A stretch of DNA of 64,000 nucleotides from Nonomuraea harbinensis. GTDB lineage: Bacteria; Actinomycetota; Actinomycetes; Streptosporangiales; Streptosporangiaceae. Both the position numbers and the translations under genes were made by a program. The notes below the pieces were generated by a model. It saw only the letters and a program-made list of their open reading frames with translations, had not been told where the DNA came from and made no database searches. The number at the start of each line of letters is the position of its first letter. Position 1 is the first letter of the stretch. Positions 31,733-39,618 of this stretch are shown here, one piece after another. The stretch lies in contig NZ_JAHKRN010000020.1 of NCBI RefSeq assembly GCF_019396385.1, positions 80,095 to 144,094 of the forward strand, given 5' to 3'.

Positions 31733-32620
31733 TCAACCGCGGGCGGGCGTGCGGAAGACCTGGCGGACGTGCCAGCCGATGTGGTCCGGCTTGACCGCGT
31801 CCAGGCCCGGCTGGGGTTCCCGGGCCTGGCGTCCGGCCAGGGAGAGGACCATGTCGCGGGATGCCTGCGAGCGGCCCACGTACCTGGCCGAGACGGTGAT
31901 GGTCCGGCCCTGTGTCAGCCCGAGGACGCCCTTGTCGAACAGTTTGTGGTGGATCGCGCACAGGCACAGGCCATTGGCCAGGTCGTCCGGGCCGTCGAAG
32001 GCCCACCAGCGGACGTGCGCCGCGTCGAGGCCCACCGCCGTGCCGTCCAGCCAGCCGTCGTACGAGCAGAACGCGCAGCAGTACTCGTACGCCATCAGCA
32101 CCTGATCGCGGAACCCGGGGCCGCGGCGGACGGGCGGTGGCTTCCTGGCCTCGCCGGTGATCTCCGCCGTCTCCAGGTCCAGGCCGGCCAGCATGCAGAG
32201 GTCGGTGTGCAGGGACGGAGCGAAGTTGGCGTCGAGAAGGTAGCGGGCGATCCGTCCCAGCAGGCCGGGTTCCTCCGACAGGGCGCGGGCCAGGTCGGGG
32301 TGGAGGCGGCCGCTGGCCTGGCTGTCGCGCAATCTGCCCAGTTCGGGGCCGGGGCTGCCCGGGCCGTGCAGGGTCTCGACCAGCCAGAGGCCGTCGCTGG
32401 TCAGGTGGTGGAACGGGTAGCCGGGGCTGGTGTCGCGGGGCGGGCCGTACTCCTTGAGCAGGGTCTTGAGCTCGGCCTCCGCGGCGCTGAAGGGGATCGG
32501 CCGGTTGCCGTGGCGTTGGAAGCGGCCCAGGGCGTACAGGAGGAGGAGCGGCTTGTGCGGGGCGCGCTCGCCGCCCCGCGTCCAGCGCCGGATCTCGGCG
32601 ACCCGCTCGATCCAGTCCAC
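31733..32620 (-). CDS. Phosphorothioated-DNA-binding type IV restriction endonuclease (SBD-HNH)
   Basis: 295 residues from the GTG at 32620 (VDWIERVAEIRRWTRGG). The first about 160 residues are the sulfur-binding domain: RAPHKPLLLLYALGRFQR, LKEYGPPRDTSPGYPFHHLT (Tyr-Pro of the phosphorothioate pocket). The C-terminal HNH domain has CAFCSYDG, LDAAHVRWWAFDGPDDLANG, LCLCAIHHKLFDKGV. Enzymes of this type cut DNA carrying Dnd-type phosphorothioates and so exclude modified foreign DNA. A host with it should lack dnd genes. Its first 33 nt plus 29 nt upstream are repeated at 36834-36895, at the far side of a five-gene island. Confidence 0.88.
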   Translation of the reverse strand: MDWIERVAEIRRWTRGGERAPHKPLLLLYALGRFQRHGNRPIPFSAAEAELKTLLKEYGPPRDTSPGYPFHHLTSDGLWLVETLHGPGSPGPELGRLRDSQASGRLHPDLARALSEEPGLLGRIARYLLDANFAPSLHTDLCMLAGLDLETAEITGEARKPPPVRRGPGFRDQVLMAYEYCCAFCSYDGWLDGTAVGLDAAHVRWWAFDGPDDLANGLCLCAIHHKLFDKGVLGLTQGRTITVSARYVGRSQASRDMVLSLAGRQAREPQPGLDAVKPDHIGWHVRQVFRTPARG

Positions 32621-32649
32621 GATCGTCAGTGTAGGGCGATCTTCCGGTT
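32588..32649 (+). repeat. Copy 1 of 62-bp direct repeat (5' end of restriction gene), island boundary
   Basis: The segment covers the first 33 nt of the restriction gene and 29 nt upstream. It matches 36834-36895 in the same orientation with 60 of 62 bases identical and a perfect 50-bp block (32600-32649). Similarity stops abruptly on the outer sides. This is the pattern of attachment sites left by an integrated element. No integrase lies between the copies. Confidence 0.8.
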
Positions 32650-32711
32650 CTCGAAGGATGTGGAGGCATTCGACCATCACCGGCGAGATCAGTGGCTGGG
32701 AAGAGCAAGCT

Positions 32712-33779
32712 TCAGGCGGAGTGCCTCCACTCCACCCCCGGCAGGTCTTGCAGCATGCCATCGAGACGGCGCAGCATGACTGCCCGCTCTTCGGTGGCCA
32801 CGCCGATTCGGTGGAAAGACAATCCGCCGGCGGCGAGCTCTTCTTCGAGCCGCGACTGCGCCTCCGCCGCGACCGTGAAGACGAGCTGGAAGTCGACGGA
32901 ATCCCCCAGAACCATCGCCACGGGATCGGCGCCTCCGAGCTTGGCCACCTCGGCCACCACGTCCGCGATGGGGAGCGTATCCTCCTCGACGAGGAATCCC
33001 ACTCCGCTCAAGGTGGCGATCGTCTGTATTCCAGCCTTAAGCCCGTCTGATGAGTCCTGGCAGCTGGTGACCACGCCGCTGCGGCTGAGACACCGGCCGT
33101 GCCGGACAAGCGCTTTCGGGCGTTTCCAAGCACCGATCAGCTCCTCTTCCATGCCGTCGCGCCTGGTTGCACCCGTACTCGCCATCTTGCTGAAGTACAG
33201 TTGTGCGGCTGCGGCAATCCCAGTGGGGCCGGTGATGTACAGCAGGTCTCCGGGGCGTGCACCGTTTCTACGCAACGACCGTCCCGGCTCGACCACACCC
33301 ATCGCGCTGGCGGAAAGAATCAGACGCTCGGCAGTGCCGATGTCACCGCCGACATTGGGGGCTCCGACGCTTGCGCAGGCATCCCGGACACCCTCCATGA
33401 CCTGGCTGAATACGTCATCCGGCATGTGTTTGGGGTATCGGATCACAGATAGTAGGGCTATCGGATGGGCGCCCATGGCGGCGATGTCACTGAAGTTCGC
33501 GATTGCCAGGTAGTAGCCGATGTCATATTCGTTCAGGTGGCCGAGCTCGTAAAGTTGGAACTTGGGACCACGGACATAGTCGGATCCCAGAACCAACTCT
33601 TGGTCTCCCAGCAGCCCGAACACTGCACAGTCGTCCTGTGCAGGAACACCCGCCAGCAATCGAGTGCTGCTACCGTTGTCGAGCCGGCTGGACCAGCCAC
33701 GTGCCTGGTCAGCGAACAACGGGTGGATGATCTCCGCGAGACGTGTCGGCTCGTCGGAAGCAGCTTTGACTTCCACCAT
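32712..33779 (-). CDS. ThiL/PurM-superfamily ATP-dependent kinase-like protein
   Basis: 355 residues from the ATG at 33779 (GGGGAGAAGC upstream). AIR-synthase fold: QDDCAVFGLLGDQELVLGSD (metal-binding Asp pair), LAIANFSDIAAMGAHPIALL, GGDIGTAERLILSASAMG and RRNGARPGDLLYITGPTGIA. The order fits thiamine-phosphate kinase (ThiL) best, but the usual 'TTD' and C-terminal signature differ, and the gene is in an accessory island, not a thiamine locus. It may phosphorylate or adenylate another small molecule. G+C is clearly lower than in flanking genes. It is followed (toward lower coordinates) by the restriction gene. Confidence 0.75.
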   Translation of the reverse strand: MVEVKAASDEPTRLAEIIHPLFADQARGWSSRLDNGSSTRLLAGVPAQDDCAVFGLLGDQELVLGSDYVRGPKFQLYELGHLNEYDIGYYLAIANFSDIAAMGAHPIALLSVIRYPKHMPDDVFSQVMEGVRDACASVGAPNVGGDIGTAERLILSASAMGVVEPGRSLRRNGARPGDLLYITGPTGIAAAAQLYFSKMASTGATRRDGMEEELIGAWKRPKALVRHGRCLSRSGVVTSCQDSSDGLKAGIQTIATLSGVGFLVEEDTLPIADVVAEVAKLGGADPVAMVLGDSVDFQLVFTVAAEAQSRLEEELAAGGLSFHRIGVATEERAVMLRRLDGMLQDLPGVEWRHSA

Positions 33780-33802
33780 GCTTCTCCCCGTAGGATTCGA
33801 AC

Positions 33803-34558
33803 TTATGTGATAAGCCACCCCGCGGTCAGGTTCATCGTGGCGTGCAGTATATCTTTGCGGACGACCACTGCATAGTCCCACTCCGGATCCGGTATGCCCA
33901 GAAGTCGTCCCGCTACGGAACGTAAATACTGCCTTCGCAAATCACGCCTGGGATTATATATATAAGACCGAGACCTGTCCGCACAATAGAAATACGGCGA
34001 GCCGCCCTCACCGAACTTCGCGAGCGCACTGATTCCGCCCAGCTCGCTGCATGCAAGGCCGTCTTCCGATATCTCCTTATGGACGGCTTCCCATTCAAGG
34101 GGTAACACATGCAAGTGCGCATGACTGATGCAGGCACCGTGATCCATCTCAAGTGAAGATCCGTGTTCCAGGATGACCGGCTCACGAATGCTCTCTGCGT
34201 AGAGGTCGAAGATGCGACCGAGAGCGCGCTCCACCTCCGCACAGTACTCTTTGACAACTTCCGCGAAGCTCACATAGTGGCCATTCGGCACAAGCAGAAG
34301 GTGGCCCACGCACAATGGCGACATATCAACCAACAGTGCTAGATTTTCACTCCGTGAAATGATCCGCTCAGATGGATCACCGCCGTAGACTCTCTTGAAC
34401 GCGGTATCAGCCCTCCCGGACAACTCCTGACAAAAGTCAGCACCCGAGCATGAACCGTCCATAGAGGTATGCATACCGCCCTCGACCCAGAGTTTAGGAC
34501 GACACCTTTCCGACCCGCAAGGATGACCCAAAGCAGAGTTACTGGGATTCAATGCCAT
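33803..34558 (-). CDS. HIT-family nucleotide hydrolase/transferase-like protein
   Basis: 251 residues from the ATG at 34558. Internal ATGs at 34474 and 34462 are alternatives. The HIT core is visible: ALLVDMSPLCVGHLLLVPNG-H (substrate strand) and GACISHAHLHVLPL (the histidine triad HxHxH). After it comes an extra C-terminal domain of about 90 residues (ISALAKFGEGGSPYFYCADR, SYIYNPRRDLRRQYLRSVAG) seen in some accessory HIT proteins. HIT enzymes cleave or transfer nucleotidyl groups. It lies just upstream of the ThiL-like gene on the same strand. Lower G+C, with an AT-rich run near 33950-33965. Confidence 0.75.
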   Translation of the reverse strand: MALNPSNSALGHPCGSERCRPKLWVEGGMHTSMDGSCSGADFCQELSGRADTAFKRVYGGDPSERIISRSENLALLVDMSPLCVGHLLLVPNGHYVSFAEVVKEYCAEVERALGRIFDLYAESIREPVILEHGSSLEMDHGACISHAHLHVLPLEWEAVHKEISEDGLACSELGGISALAKFGEGGSPYFYCADRSRSYIYNPRRDLRRQYLRSVAGRLLGIPDPEWDYAVVVRKDILHATMNLTAGWLIT

Positions 34559-34619
34559 AATACTTCACCAGCACATCTGACCAAGAGCAGAAACGAGTGC
34601 ACTGGAACGGCAGGCGATT

Positions 34620-35384
34620 GTGCGATTGGCAACCGCGCGGACCGCAGACCGGAGCGTCCTGCTCATGGCCACGCTGGCGCTCGCTGGAAAGCAATATGGC
34701 TATCCTTCCGCCGCTACCTGGCAGTTCATCACGGCCGAGCACCCGTACATCCTGGTGACTCTCATCGCGGTGGTCGGCATCTTCGGCGTCCTGACACCCT
34801 TCGAAGCGCTCACGCACAGGATCCGGGTCCAACGCCAAGTGGTCATCCGGGGCCAGATTCTCACCACGTTCGGCCAGCTTCTCGAAGTCACCTCAAAAGT
34901 CCGGCCCGCGCTGGCCCCCAGCGATCCGGCGCTTCACGTGTGGCAGCGAAGGCGTACTCTCCGCCATCCTGCGGGCGAGCTTGTCCGGATCGCTACGTAT
35001 CGGCTGGGCTCCACGCCCATGACCCGCTCTCTCCGACCGGCACGCGGCATAGGCGTCGTCGGGTTGTGCTGGAAGCGCAACCATGAGGTCGGGTTGAACA
35101 TCTTGGATCTTGCCCAACACCTGACGGACGAGAGCAAGTTCGCGAATTACCGTCAGCAGAACGGTCCGGACGCCGTGATGGGCTTCTCATGGCCGGATTT
35201 CGAGCGATACAGGCACCGAGGTGCTGTTTTCGCCAGCCCTGTCAGAAATGGCAGGTCCAAGTTCATCGGATGCGTGAGCTTCGACGCGAGCCATGGCTAT
35301 GATCAGCTTGACTGTGCCCGAACCTGGCATGAGCTGAACTCTCTTTGCCACCTACTCGGCCAAGACGAACTGGAACATGTCTGA
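34620..35384 (+). CDS. Membrane-anchored GAF-like protein of unknown function
   Basis: 254 residues from a GTG at 34620; an ATG at 34665 would shorten it by 15. One or two membrane helices occur within residues 15-65 (SVLLMATLALAG, PYILVTLIAVVGIFGVLTPF). From about residue 85 a cytosolic domain follows with GIGVVGLCWKRNHEVGLNIL, then FSWPDFERYRHRGAVFASPV and KFIGCVSFDASHGYDQLD. The 'SPV....FIGCVSFD' pattern is like GAF sensor domains. I infer a ligand-sensing role. It overlaps the methyltransferase start by 8 nt, so the two are coupled. Confidence 0.6.
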   Translation: MRLATARTADRSVLLMATLALAGKQYGYPSAATWQFITAEHPYILVTLIAVVGIFGVLTPFEALTHRIRVQRQVVIRGQILTTFGQLLEVTSKVRPALAPSDPALHVWQRRRTLRHPAGELVRIATYRLGSTPMTRSLRPARGIGVVGLCWKRNHEVGLNILDLAQHLTDESKFANYRQQNGPDAVMGFSWPDFERYRHRGAVFASPVRNGRSKFIGCVSFDASHGYDQLDCARTWHELNSLCHLLGQDELEHV

Positions 35385-36039
35385 AGCACTGGAAACGTCC
35401 ACGAACACATCAGTGGAAACGGTCATCAGAATCACCACGCAAACTTATAGCCAGAAGGCTCAAGAATATGCGACGGCCACAGGAGACTATGCAAGTTACC
35501 CGGGGCTCGAAGCCGAGGTGCTCTCATTCGCGGACATGGCGCCTGCGCGTCTGCCTCTGCTCGACCTCGGGTGTGGGCCCGGCCGTGATGCCCATCGTAT
35601 AGCGGCGCTCGGTAGGAAGGTCATCGCCGGCGATATCAGCCTCAGCATGCTTCGATGCGCTCGGCGGCGTGCGGAGGCCGATAACGCGCCCAGCGTGCCT
35701 TACATGGCCTTCGATGCGCTACGGCTTCCCTTCCGCGCAGGCGCCGTTGGTGGCGTCTGGGCATCAGGCAGTTTGCTTCACCTCCCCTCGTCCGTGATTC
35801 CCCGAGCCCTGTCTGAAATCCTTCGCGTGCTGGCGCCAGGAGGTGTGGCAGCCATCAGCATGCAGTCAGGAACGGGTGAAGGATGGCGCGACGGAGGGAC
35901 CCTCAACGGCCGGCGATGGTTCACATTCGTACAGCCAGAGCACTTCTCCTCCGCTATGAGCTGTCTTGGATTCGATGACGTGCGGGTACGCCGAACGGGA
36001 CGACACAACTGGTTCATAGCATGGGGCCGCTCGGCATAG
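35377..36039 (+). CDS. Class I SAM-dependent methyltransferase
   Basis: 220 residues. Motif I LLDLGCGPGRDAHRIAALG at about 64-82, motif II acid in VIAGDISLSML, AFDALRLPF motif and GVWASGSLLHLP (post-II), then RALSEILRVLAPGGVAAISM. Compact Methyltransf_11-type enzyme acting on a small molecule. Coupled to the GAF-like membrane protein and converging on the second HIT gene (2-nt gap). Lower G+C than the chromosome backbone. Confidence 0.9.
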   Translation: MSEALETSTNTSVETVIRITTQTYSQKAQEYATATGDYASYPGLEAEVLSFADMAPARLPLLDLGCGPGRDAHRIAALGRKVIAGDISLSMLRCARRRAEADNAPSVPYMAFDALRLPFRAGAVGGVWASGSLLHLPSSVIPRALSEILRVLAPGGVAAISMQSGTGEGWRDGGTLNGRRWFTFVQPEHFSSAMSCLGFDDVRVRRTGRHNWFIAWGRSA

Positions 36040-36041
36040 CC

Positions 36042-36560
36042 TCATAGCCAACTGTCGGGCTCACAGTTGGGTGCCGCCTGGCGGATTCCGCCACGGGGGT
36101 CCTTGACGTCACCGAAGTAGCGTGGGATCAGATGAACGTGCAGGTGTTCGATCGATTGCCCTGCTGCCTTCCCCTCGTTGACGCCGATGGTGTATCCGTC
36201 CGGGGTGTCGTATTCTCTGATCAATTTGCTACGCGCCTCCCGAAGAAGAGCGTAGGCTTCCAGAACTTCGTGATCTGTCAGTTCAAAGAAGGACGCAACA
36301 TGCCGTTTCGGAACGATCTCCACATGGCCCGCGACAGCGGGATAGTTGTCGTGCCGGGCAAAAAACGTAGTGTTTTCACACAGGATTCGATTGAGCTTCG
36401 GATCATGGCGAAGACAGAATATGCAATCGTCTTTCCAGGATTTATCCACCGTCGTCGCAACCCTCAGCTTGCGGGAGATCAGCCTAAATAGGTGGGCAAA
36501 TCTGCTCATCATTGATATTCGAGGGTGTGATAGCCAGTAGCGGACAGCAAGGGCGTGCAT
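36042..36560 (-). CDS. HIT-family hydrolase, second of the island
   Basis: 172 residues from the ATG at 36560, preceded by AAGGAGG at ideal spacing. The HIT domain begins with the zinc-like pair CIFC (DDCIFCLRHDPKLNRIL), GHVEIVPKRHVASFFEL and ends with QSIEHLHVHLIPRYFGD (HxHxH). The C-terminal block (DPRGGIRQAAPN) is that of Fhit/GalT-like bacterial HIT proteins. About 50 basic N-terminal residues precede the domain. Two dissimilar HIT proteins in a five-gene island imply nucleotidylated intermediates or signals. Confidence 0.85.
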   Translation of the reverse strand: MHALAVRYWLSHPRISMMSRFAHLFRLISRKLRVATTVDKSWKDDCIFCLRHDPKLNRILCENTTFFARHDNYPAVAGHVEIVPKRHVASFFELTDHEVLEAYALLREARSKLIREYDTPDGYTIGVNEGKAAGQSIEHLHVHLIPRYFGDVKDPRGGIRQAAPNCEPDSWL

Positions 36561-36575
36561 AGAACCTCCTTGGAT

Positions 36576-36596
36576 GTCCCCCACGGCTGTGGGGAC
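36576..36596. repeat. Hairpin in the leader of the second HIT gene
   Basis: GTCCCC-C-AC and GTGGGGAC can form an 8-bp stem with one bulged C around GGCT. It lies 15-35 nt upstream of the HIT start codon, directly before the ribosome site. It superficially resembles a type I-E CRISPR repeat, but only one copy exists. It could be a transcript leader structure. Confidence 0.35.
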
Positions 36597-36833
36597 CGAG
36601 TTCCTAGTGTGCACGAAATACAGTGATGGTGCGTAGTCACCAAGTGCTTTCGCTGGTCAGTGCCACTAACACACAGGTACTCGCTACCTCATGTGAAGCT
36701 ATGTACTCGTTCCCTACAGATCGCATCCCGTATATGCCCTTTTGGCCGATTCCTCGATAAGGCGACGAGGACAGGCCCACAGCGATGCGGGTGGTGCCGC
36801 CAACGGCGAAGGACGGATACGGCTGCAGCCGCA

Positions 36834-36895
36834 CCGGATCGCGGTGACCCGCTCGATCCAGTCCACGATCGTCAGTGTAGGGCGATCTTCCGGTT
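36834..36895 (+). repeat. Copy 2 of 62-bp direct repeat, outer island boundary
   Basis: 60/62 identical to 32588-32649 and in the same orientation. On the minus strand it still reads TIVDWIERVTAIR, the N-terminus of the restriction protein, but downstream codons are unrelated. In gene direction the order is: outer flank, copy 2, island, copy 1, rest of gene. This is what insertion into the gene start with duplication of a core would give. Confidence 0.8.
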
Positions 36896-37019
36896 GTTGG
36901 AGGTCAGCAGATCTGCTCGCCGGGCTGGTGGGTTGATCACAGTCGGCTTCAAGCGGATCGCAAGGCACACGGCCTATCTCTAGAGGTGATCACATCACGT
37001 ACCATCCCGGAGTTCCCTC

Positions 37020-37421
37020 ATGCGCCTGCTCGCCTTCCTCGCCGTTCTGGCCCTCCCCCTCACCCTGGCCTCCCCGGCCGCGGCCGACCGCACGTCCTGG
37101 AAGTGGGGGACCGTGTACTCCGCTGACGCCAAGGCCAGCGCCTGGGGCAGGGTGACGGTGGGCCAGTCCGGTTTCGTCGTCTCCGGCAATGTGAGGGACA
37201 TCCCCGGCAAGGCCTGTTCCTGGGCTATCGTCCGCGCCCAGAGCGCGAAGAACGGACGCTGGAAGACCCACGGCTTCTACTACTGCAAGCCCGGCGTCGG
37301 CACCTTCCGCCAGAGCTACGGGTACGTGCTGCAGATCAAGGTCCAAGTCTGCCGGGGCACCGCCAAGCAGCCCACCGGATCGTGCTCGAAGGAGAAGACC
37401 ATCTTCACCCAGGGCAGTTAA
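37020..37421 (+). CDS. Small secreted protein of unknown function
   Basis: 133 residues with a clear signal peptide (MRLLAFLAVLALPLTLASPA, AAA-D cleavage near residue 22). The mature domain is beta-rich and has four cysteines (KACSWAIV, YYCKPG, QVCRG, GSCSKE), so two disulfides are likely. I recognise the type as common in actinomycetes but not its function. Its stop codon overlaps that of the convergent membrane-protein gene. Confidence 0.7.
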   Translation: MRLLAFLAVLALPLTLASPAAADRTSWKWGTVYSADAKASAWGRVTVGQSGFVVSGNVRDIPGKACSWAIVRAQSAKNGRWKTHGFYYCKPGVGTFRQSYGYVLQIKVQVCRGTAKQPTGSCSKEKTIFTQGS

Positions 37422-37864
37422 GGCACTGGCCATCGGTGGTAGCGGGCGGCGCGGGCCTCGTCCTCGGTGCAGAAGAAGCGGCTGTCCAGTGGGGTCACTA
37501 CGTAGAAGTCGCTGCCGGGCATCCGGTAGCTGTAGGCGGCGGCGAAGTTCGTGGCGACGAGCGGCAGGCCGCCGCACCTGATCACGTGGATCGGGAAGCT
37601 CGCCATGGCGGTGGTGAGCGGTGTGACGAGCGCGATCACGTACATCACCATCGCTGTGACGAGCGCCCGCAGCCAGTCGGGCGCGAGCCCGATCAGTGCG
37701 AGGGGGATCAGGCCCAGGATGTAGGCCAGTGCCAGCAGCACCAGGTACCAGCCCAGGAAAGCCGCTGGTTCGTGCAGCGACGAGGCCGCTACGGCCAGAC
37801 CCGCCGTCGGGATGAACAGGAGGAACGCTGCCAGCCACGCACCCGCCACAGCGAATCGCTTCAT
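37418..37864 (-). CDS. Membrane protein of unknown function
   Basis: 148 residues from the ATG at 37864. Helices: residues 4-26 (VAGAWLAAFLLFIPTAGLAV), about 36-60 (LGWYLVLLALAYILGLIPLA) and about 66-90 (LRALVTAMVMYVIALVTPLT). A soluble C-terminal tail follows with RCGGLPLVATNFAAAYSYRM and FFCTEDEARAARYHRWP. No domain recognised. Monocistronic. Confidence 0.6.
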   Translation of the reverse strand: MKRFAVAGAWLAAFLLFIPTAGLAVAASSLHEPAAFLGWYLVLLALAYILGLIPLALIGLAPDWLRALVTAMVMYVIALVTPLTTAMASFPIHVIRCGGLPLVATNFAAAYSYRMPGSDFYVVTPLDSRFFCTEDEARAARYHRWPVP

Positions 37865-38006
37865 ATGGATATGACGGGTCGGGCCGGAGGTTCGTTCGGG
37901 TCGATCAGCCACGGGCGGGCGTCGGAGCCGGCACCCGCGTAAATAGGGCAACCGGGGTGGTTAAGGGCGCGGCCCGATGACCACTCAAGGTAGTTGATGT
38001 GTCACA

Positions 38007-38756
38007 ATGAGTGTCATGCCGTCCCCCCGACATGACGCACTCATTCAGCTGTTCAAAGACCGGCCTGAGCTGGCAGTGGAGATCTTGCGCGACCTCAAGG
38101 GAGTGGAGATGCCCACCACTCCGCTGATCCGCGTCGAGGACAGTACGTTCAACACCCGTTTCTCGGGGGATCTCGAAGCCGATGTGGTCGTCGTCCTGGG
38201 ACCACCCAACGAGCCCGCGCACGCCATCGTCGTGGAGATCCCGCACGACAAGTCCAAGGACCCGAAACAGCTCGCCCGCTATGCCACCGCACTGTGGCTG
38301 CTGCTGCGCTGCGACGTCACCGTCCTGGTCGTCTGCCCTGACCAAGGGGTCGCCGCCCACTACGCCACGCCGGTCGATTCCGGGCTGACCGGCTACCGCC
38401 TGCACCCCCACGTGCTGGGGCCGGACGACATCTCGATCATCACCGACGCCCACGAGGCGGTCATGGTCCACGGCATGAAATCCACCGCCTGGCCCGTCTA
38501 CAGTCCCTTCGCGCGCGAACATTACGGCCGCGGCTTCAAAGACGGCCTAGCCCTAGTCGAAGCAGAGGGCAGGGTGGAAGAAGCCGCTCGGGTGGTGCTG
38601 CTCGTGCTCGAAACCCGTGGCTTCGCGCTTCCCGATGACATCCGGGCCTGCGTCACCGCCTGCACCGATCTCGACCAGCTCGAGACCTGGGCCACCCGTG
38701 CGGTCACCGCCCAAACCCTCGACGACCTGTTCGACGAGTTGGAAGACCCAGTCTGA
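38007..38756 (+). CDS. PD-(D/E)XK-like nuclease family protein (multi-copy actinobacterial family)
   Basis: 249 residues. Begins SPRHDALIQLFKDRPELAVE, a start shared with Rpn/transposase-associated nucleases. The core LEADVVVVLGPPNEPAHAIV, then VEIPHDKSKDPKQLARYATA, has Asp followed by E-x-x-x-x-K spacing reminiscent of PD-(D/E)XK, and LLRCDVTVLVVCPD forms the next strand. C-terminal half helical. In my memory this family occurs in many copies per genome in Streptosporangiaceae, which suggests a selfish or recombination role. A decayed paralogue lies at 31560-31727. Confidence 0.65.
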   Translation: MSVMPSPRHDALIQLFKDRPELAVEILRDLKGVEMPTTPLIRVEDSTFNTRFSGDLEADVVVVLGPPNEPAHAIVVEIPHDKSKDPKQLARYATALWLLLRCDVTVLVVCPDQGVAAHYATPVDSGLTGYRLHPHVLGPDDISIITDAHEAVMVHGMKSTAWPVYSPFAREHYGRGFKDGLALVEAEGRVEEAARVVLLVLETRGFALPDDIRACVTACTDLDQLETWATRAVTAQTLDDLFDELEDPV

Positions 38757-38767
38757 GGACGAGCTGC

Positions 38768-39565
38768 CTAAGGGGCGCTGAGGGGTTCGCCCTCGTACGC
38801 CTCGTGCAGCATTCGTACGAAAGACGGCGCCTCAGGCAGAGAGGTCGAGGCGATCTGGTGTACAGGCACCCCCGGCGTCCACGAGTTCATGACCACGGCC
38901 CCGGCCAACGATGGCAGGTCGGCGAGCGTGATCTCCTGAACCCGTTGGGGGACGCCGAGCCGGTCCAACTGCCGGCGGACGATGGACATCGTGGTGCCGC
39001 CCAACATCTCCGCCTCGGGCCACACCACCGCGGTCCCGTCCCAGAAGGCCAGGTTCCAGATGGACCCTTCGCTGAGCCGGCCGCGGCGGTCGAGGAAGGC
39101 GGCGTCGTCGAAGCCGCGGGCGACGGCCTGGCGCAGGAAGTACGTCTTGGCCACCTCGCCGACGTGTTTCACGGCGGGGAGGACCCGTTCGTGCTCGACC
39201 GCCGCCAGCGAGAGCGGGCCTCGGGGCCCGGACGCGGGCGGGCCGGTGCGTACCAAGAGCGAAGGCTCAAGGTCGGTCGCGGTGAACTCGCCCGCCGGGG
39301 AGTACACGGTGGCCGTCAGGGAGAGGTCGGCCGGGCCTGCCAGGAGGGCCGACCGCAGCCGTGCCCGAACCTGATCGTCGGGAAGCGCCCGGCCGAACAG
39401 CTCCTTGGAGGCGGATCGCAGCCTCTCCAGGTGGAGGTCGAGACCTCGTACGCGACCTCCCCTGACCTGCATGGCGGTGAAGTGGGCGTAGCCCGCGAAG
39501 GCGAGCGGCGCGAGTTCCGCGGCGGTGGCCGGGCGGCCGTCGCGGTGGGCGACGAAAGAGGACAT
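38768..39565 (-). CDS. PLP-dependent class IV aminotransferase/aminodeoxychorismate-lyase-like
   Basis: 265 residues. Fold-type IV features: FTAMQVRGGRVRGLDLHLER, LRSASKELFGR, catalytic Lys in LPAVKHVGEVAKTYFLRQ, GRLSEGSIWNLAFWDG (Glu near the pyridine nitrogen) and EMLGGTTMSIVRRQL (phosphate-binding). Acts on branched-chain or D-amino acids, or as ADC lyase; the exact substrate cannot be told. Divergent from merR, with a MerR-type promoter between (39619-39648). Confidence 0.88.
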   Translation of the reverse strand: MSSFVAHRDGRPATAAELAPLAFAGYAHFTAMQVRGGRVRGLDLHLERLRSASKELFGRALPDDQVRARLRSALLAGPADLSLTATVYSPAGEFTATDLEPSLLVRTGPPASGPRGPLSLAAVEHERVLPAVKHVGEVAKTYFLRQAVARGFDDAAFLDRRGRLSEGSIWNLAFWDGTAVVWPEAEMLGGTTMSIVRRQLDRLGVPQRVQEITLADLPSLAGAVVMNSWTPGVPVHQIASTSLPEAPSFVRMLHEAYEGEPLSAP

Positions 39566-39618
39566 GGCTTGCTCCAGCGGTGATGACGCGGGCCGGAATG
39601 CCCGTTCGACGAGGCGAC

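Larger units (their letters stand above)
36561..37019. other. 459-bp gap at the right side of the island
   Basis: No intact gene. It holds the hairpin at 36576-36596, the second 62-bp repeat (36834-36895) and, beyond it on the minus strand, a few residues of the restriction-gene reading frame (VDWIERVTAIR) that soon lose similarity. The rest, including the promoter of 37020, shows nothing else I recognise. Confidence 0.5.

Noticed and set aside
32712..33779. Selenophosphate synthetase (SelD) or HypE assignment
   Set aside because: No N-terminal Cys/Sec-Gly motif of SelD and no C-terminal Cys of HypE. The order of motifs is closer to ThiL.
36571..36605. CRISPR array
   Set aside because: Only one hairpin repeat-like element, no spacers and no cas genes.
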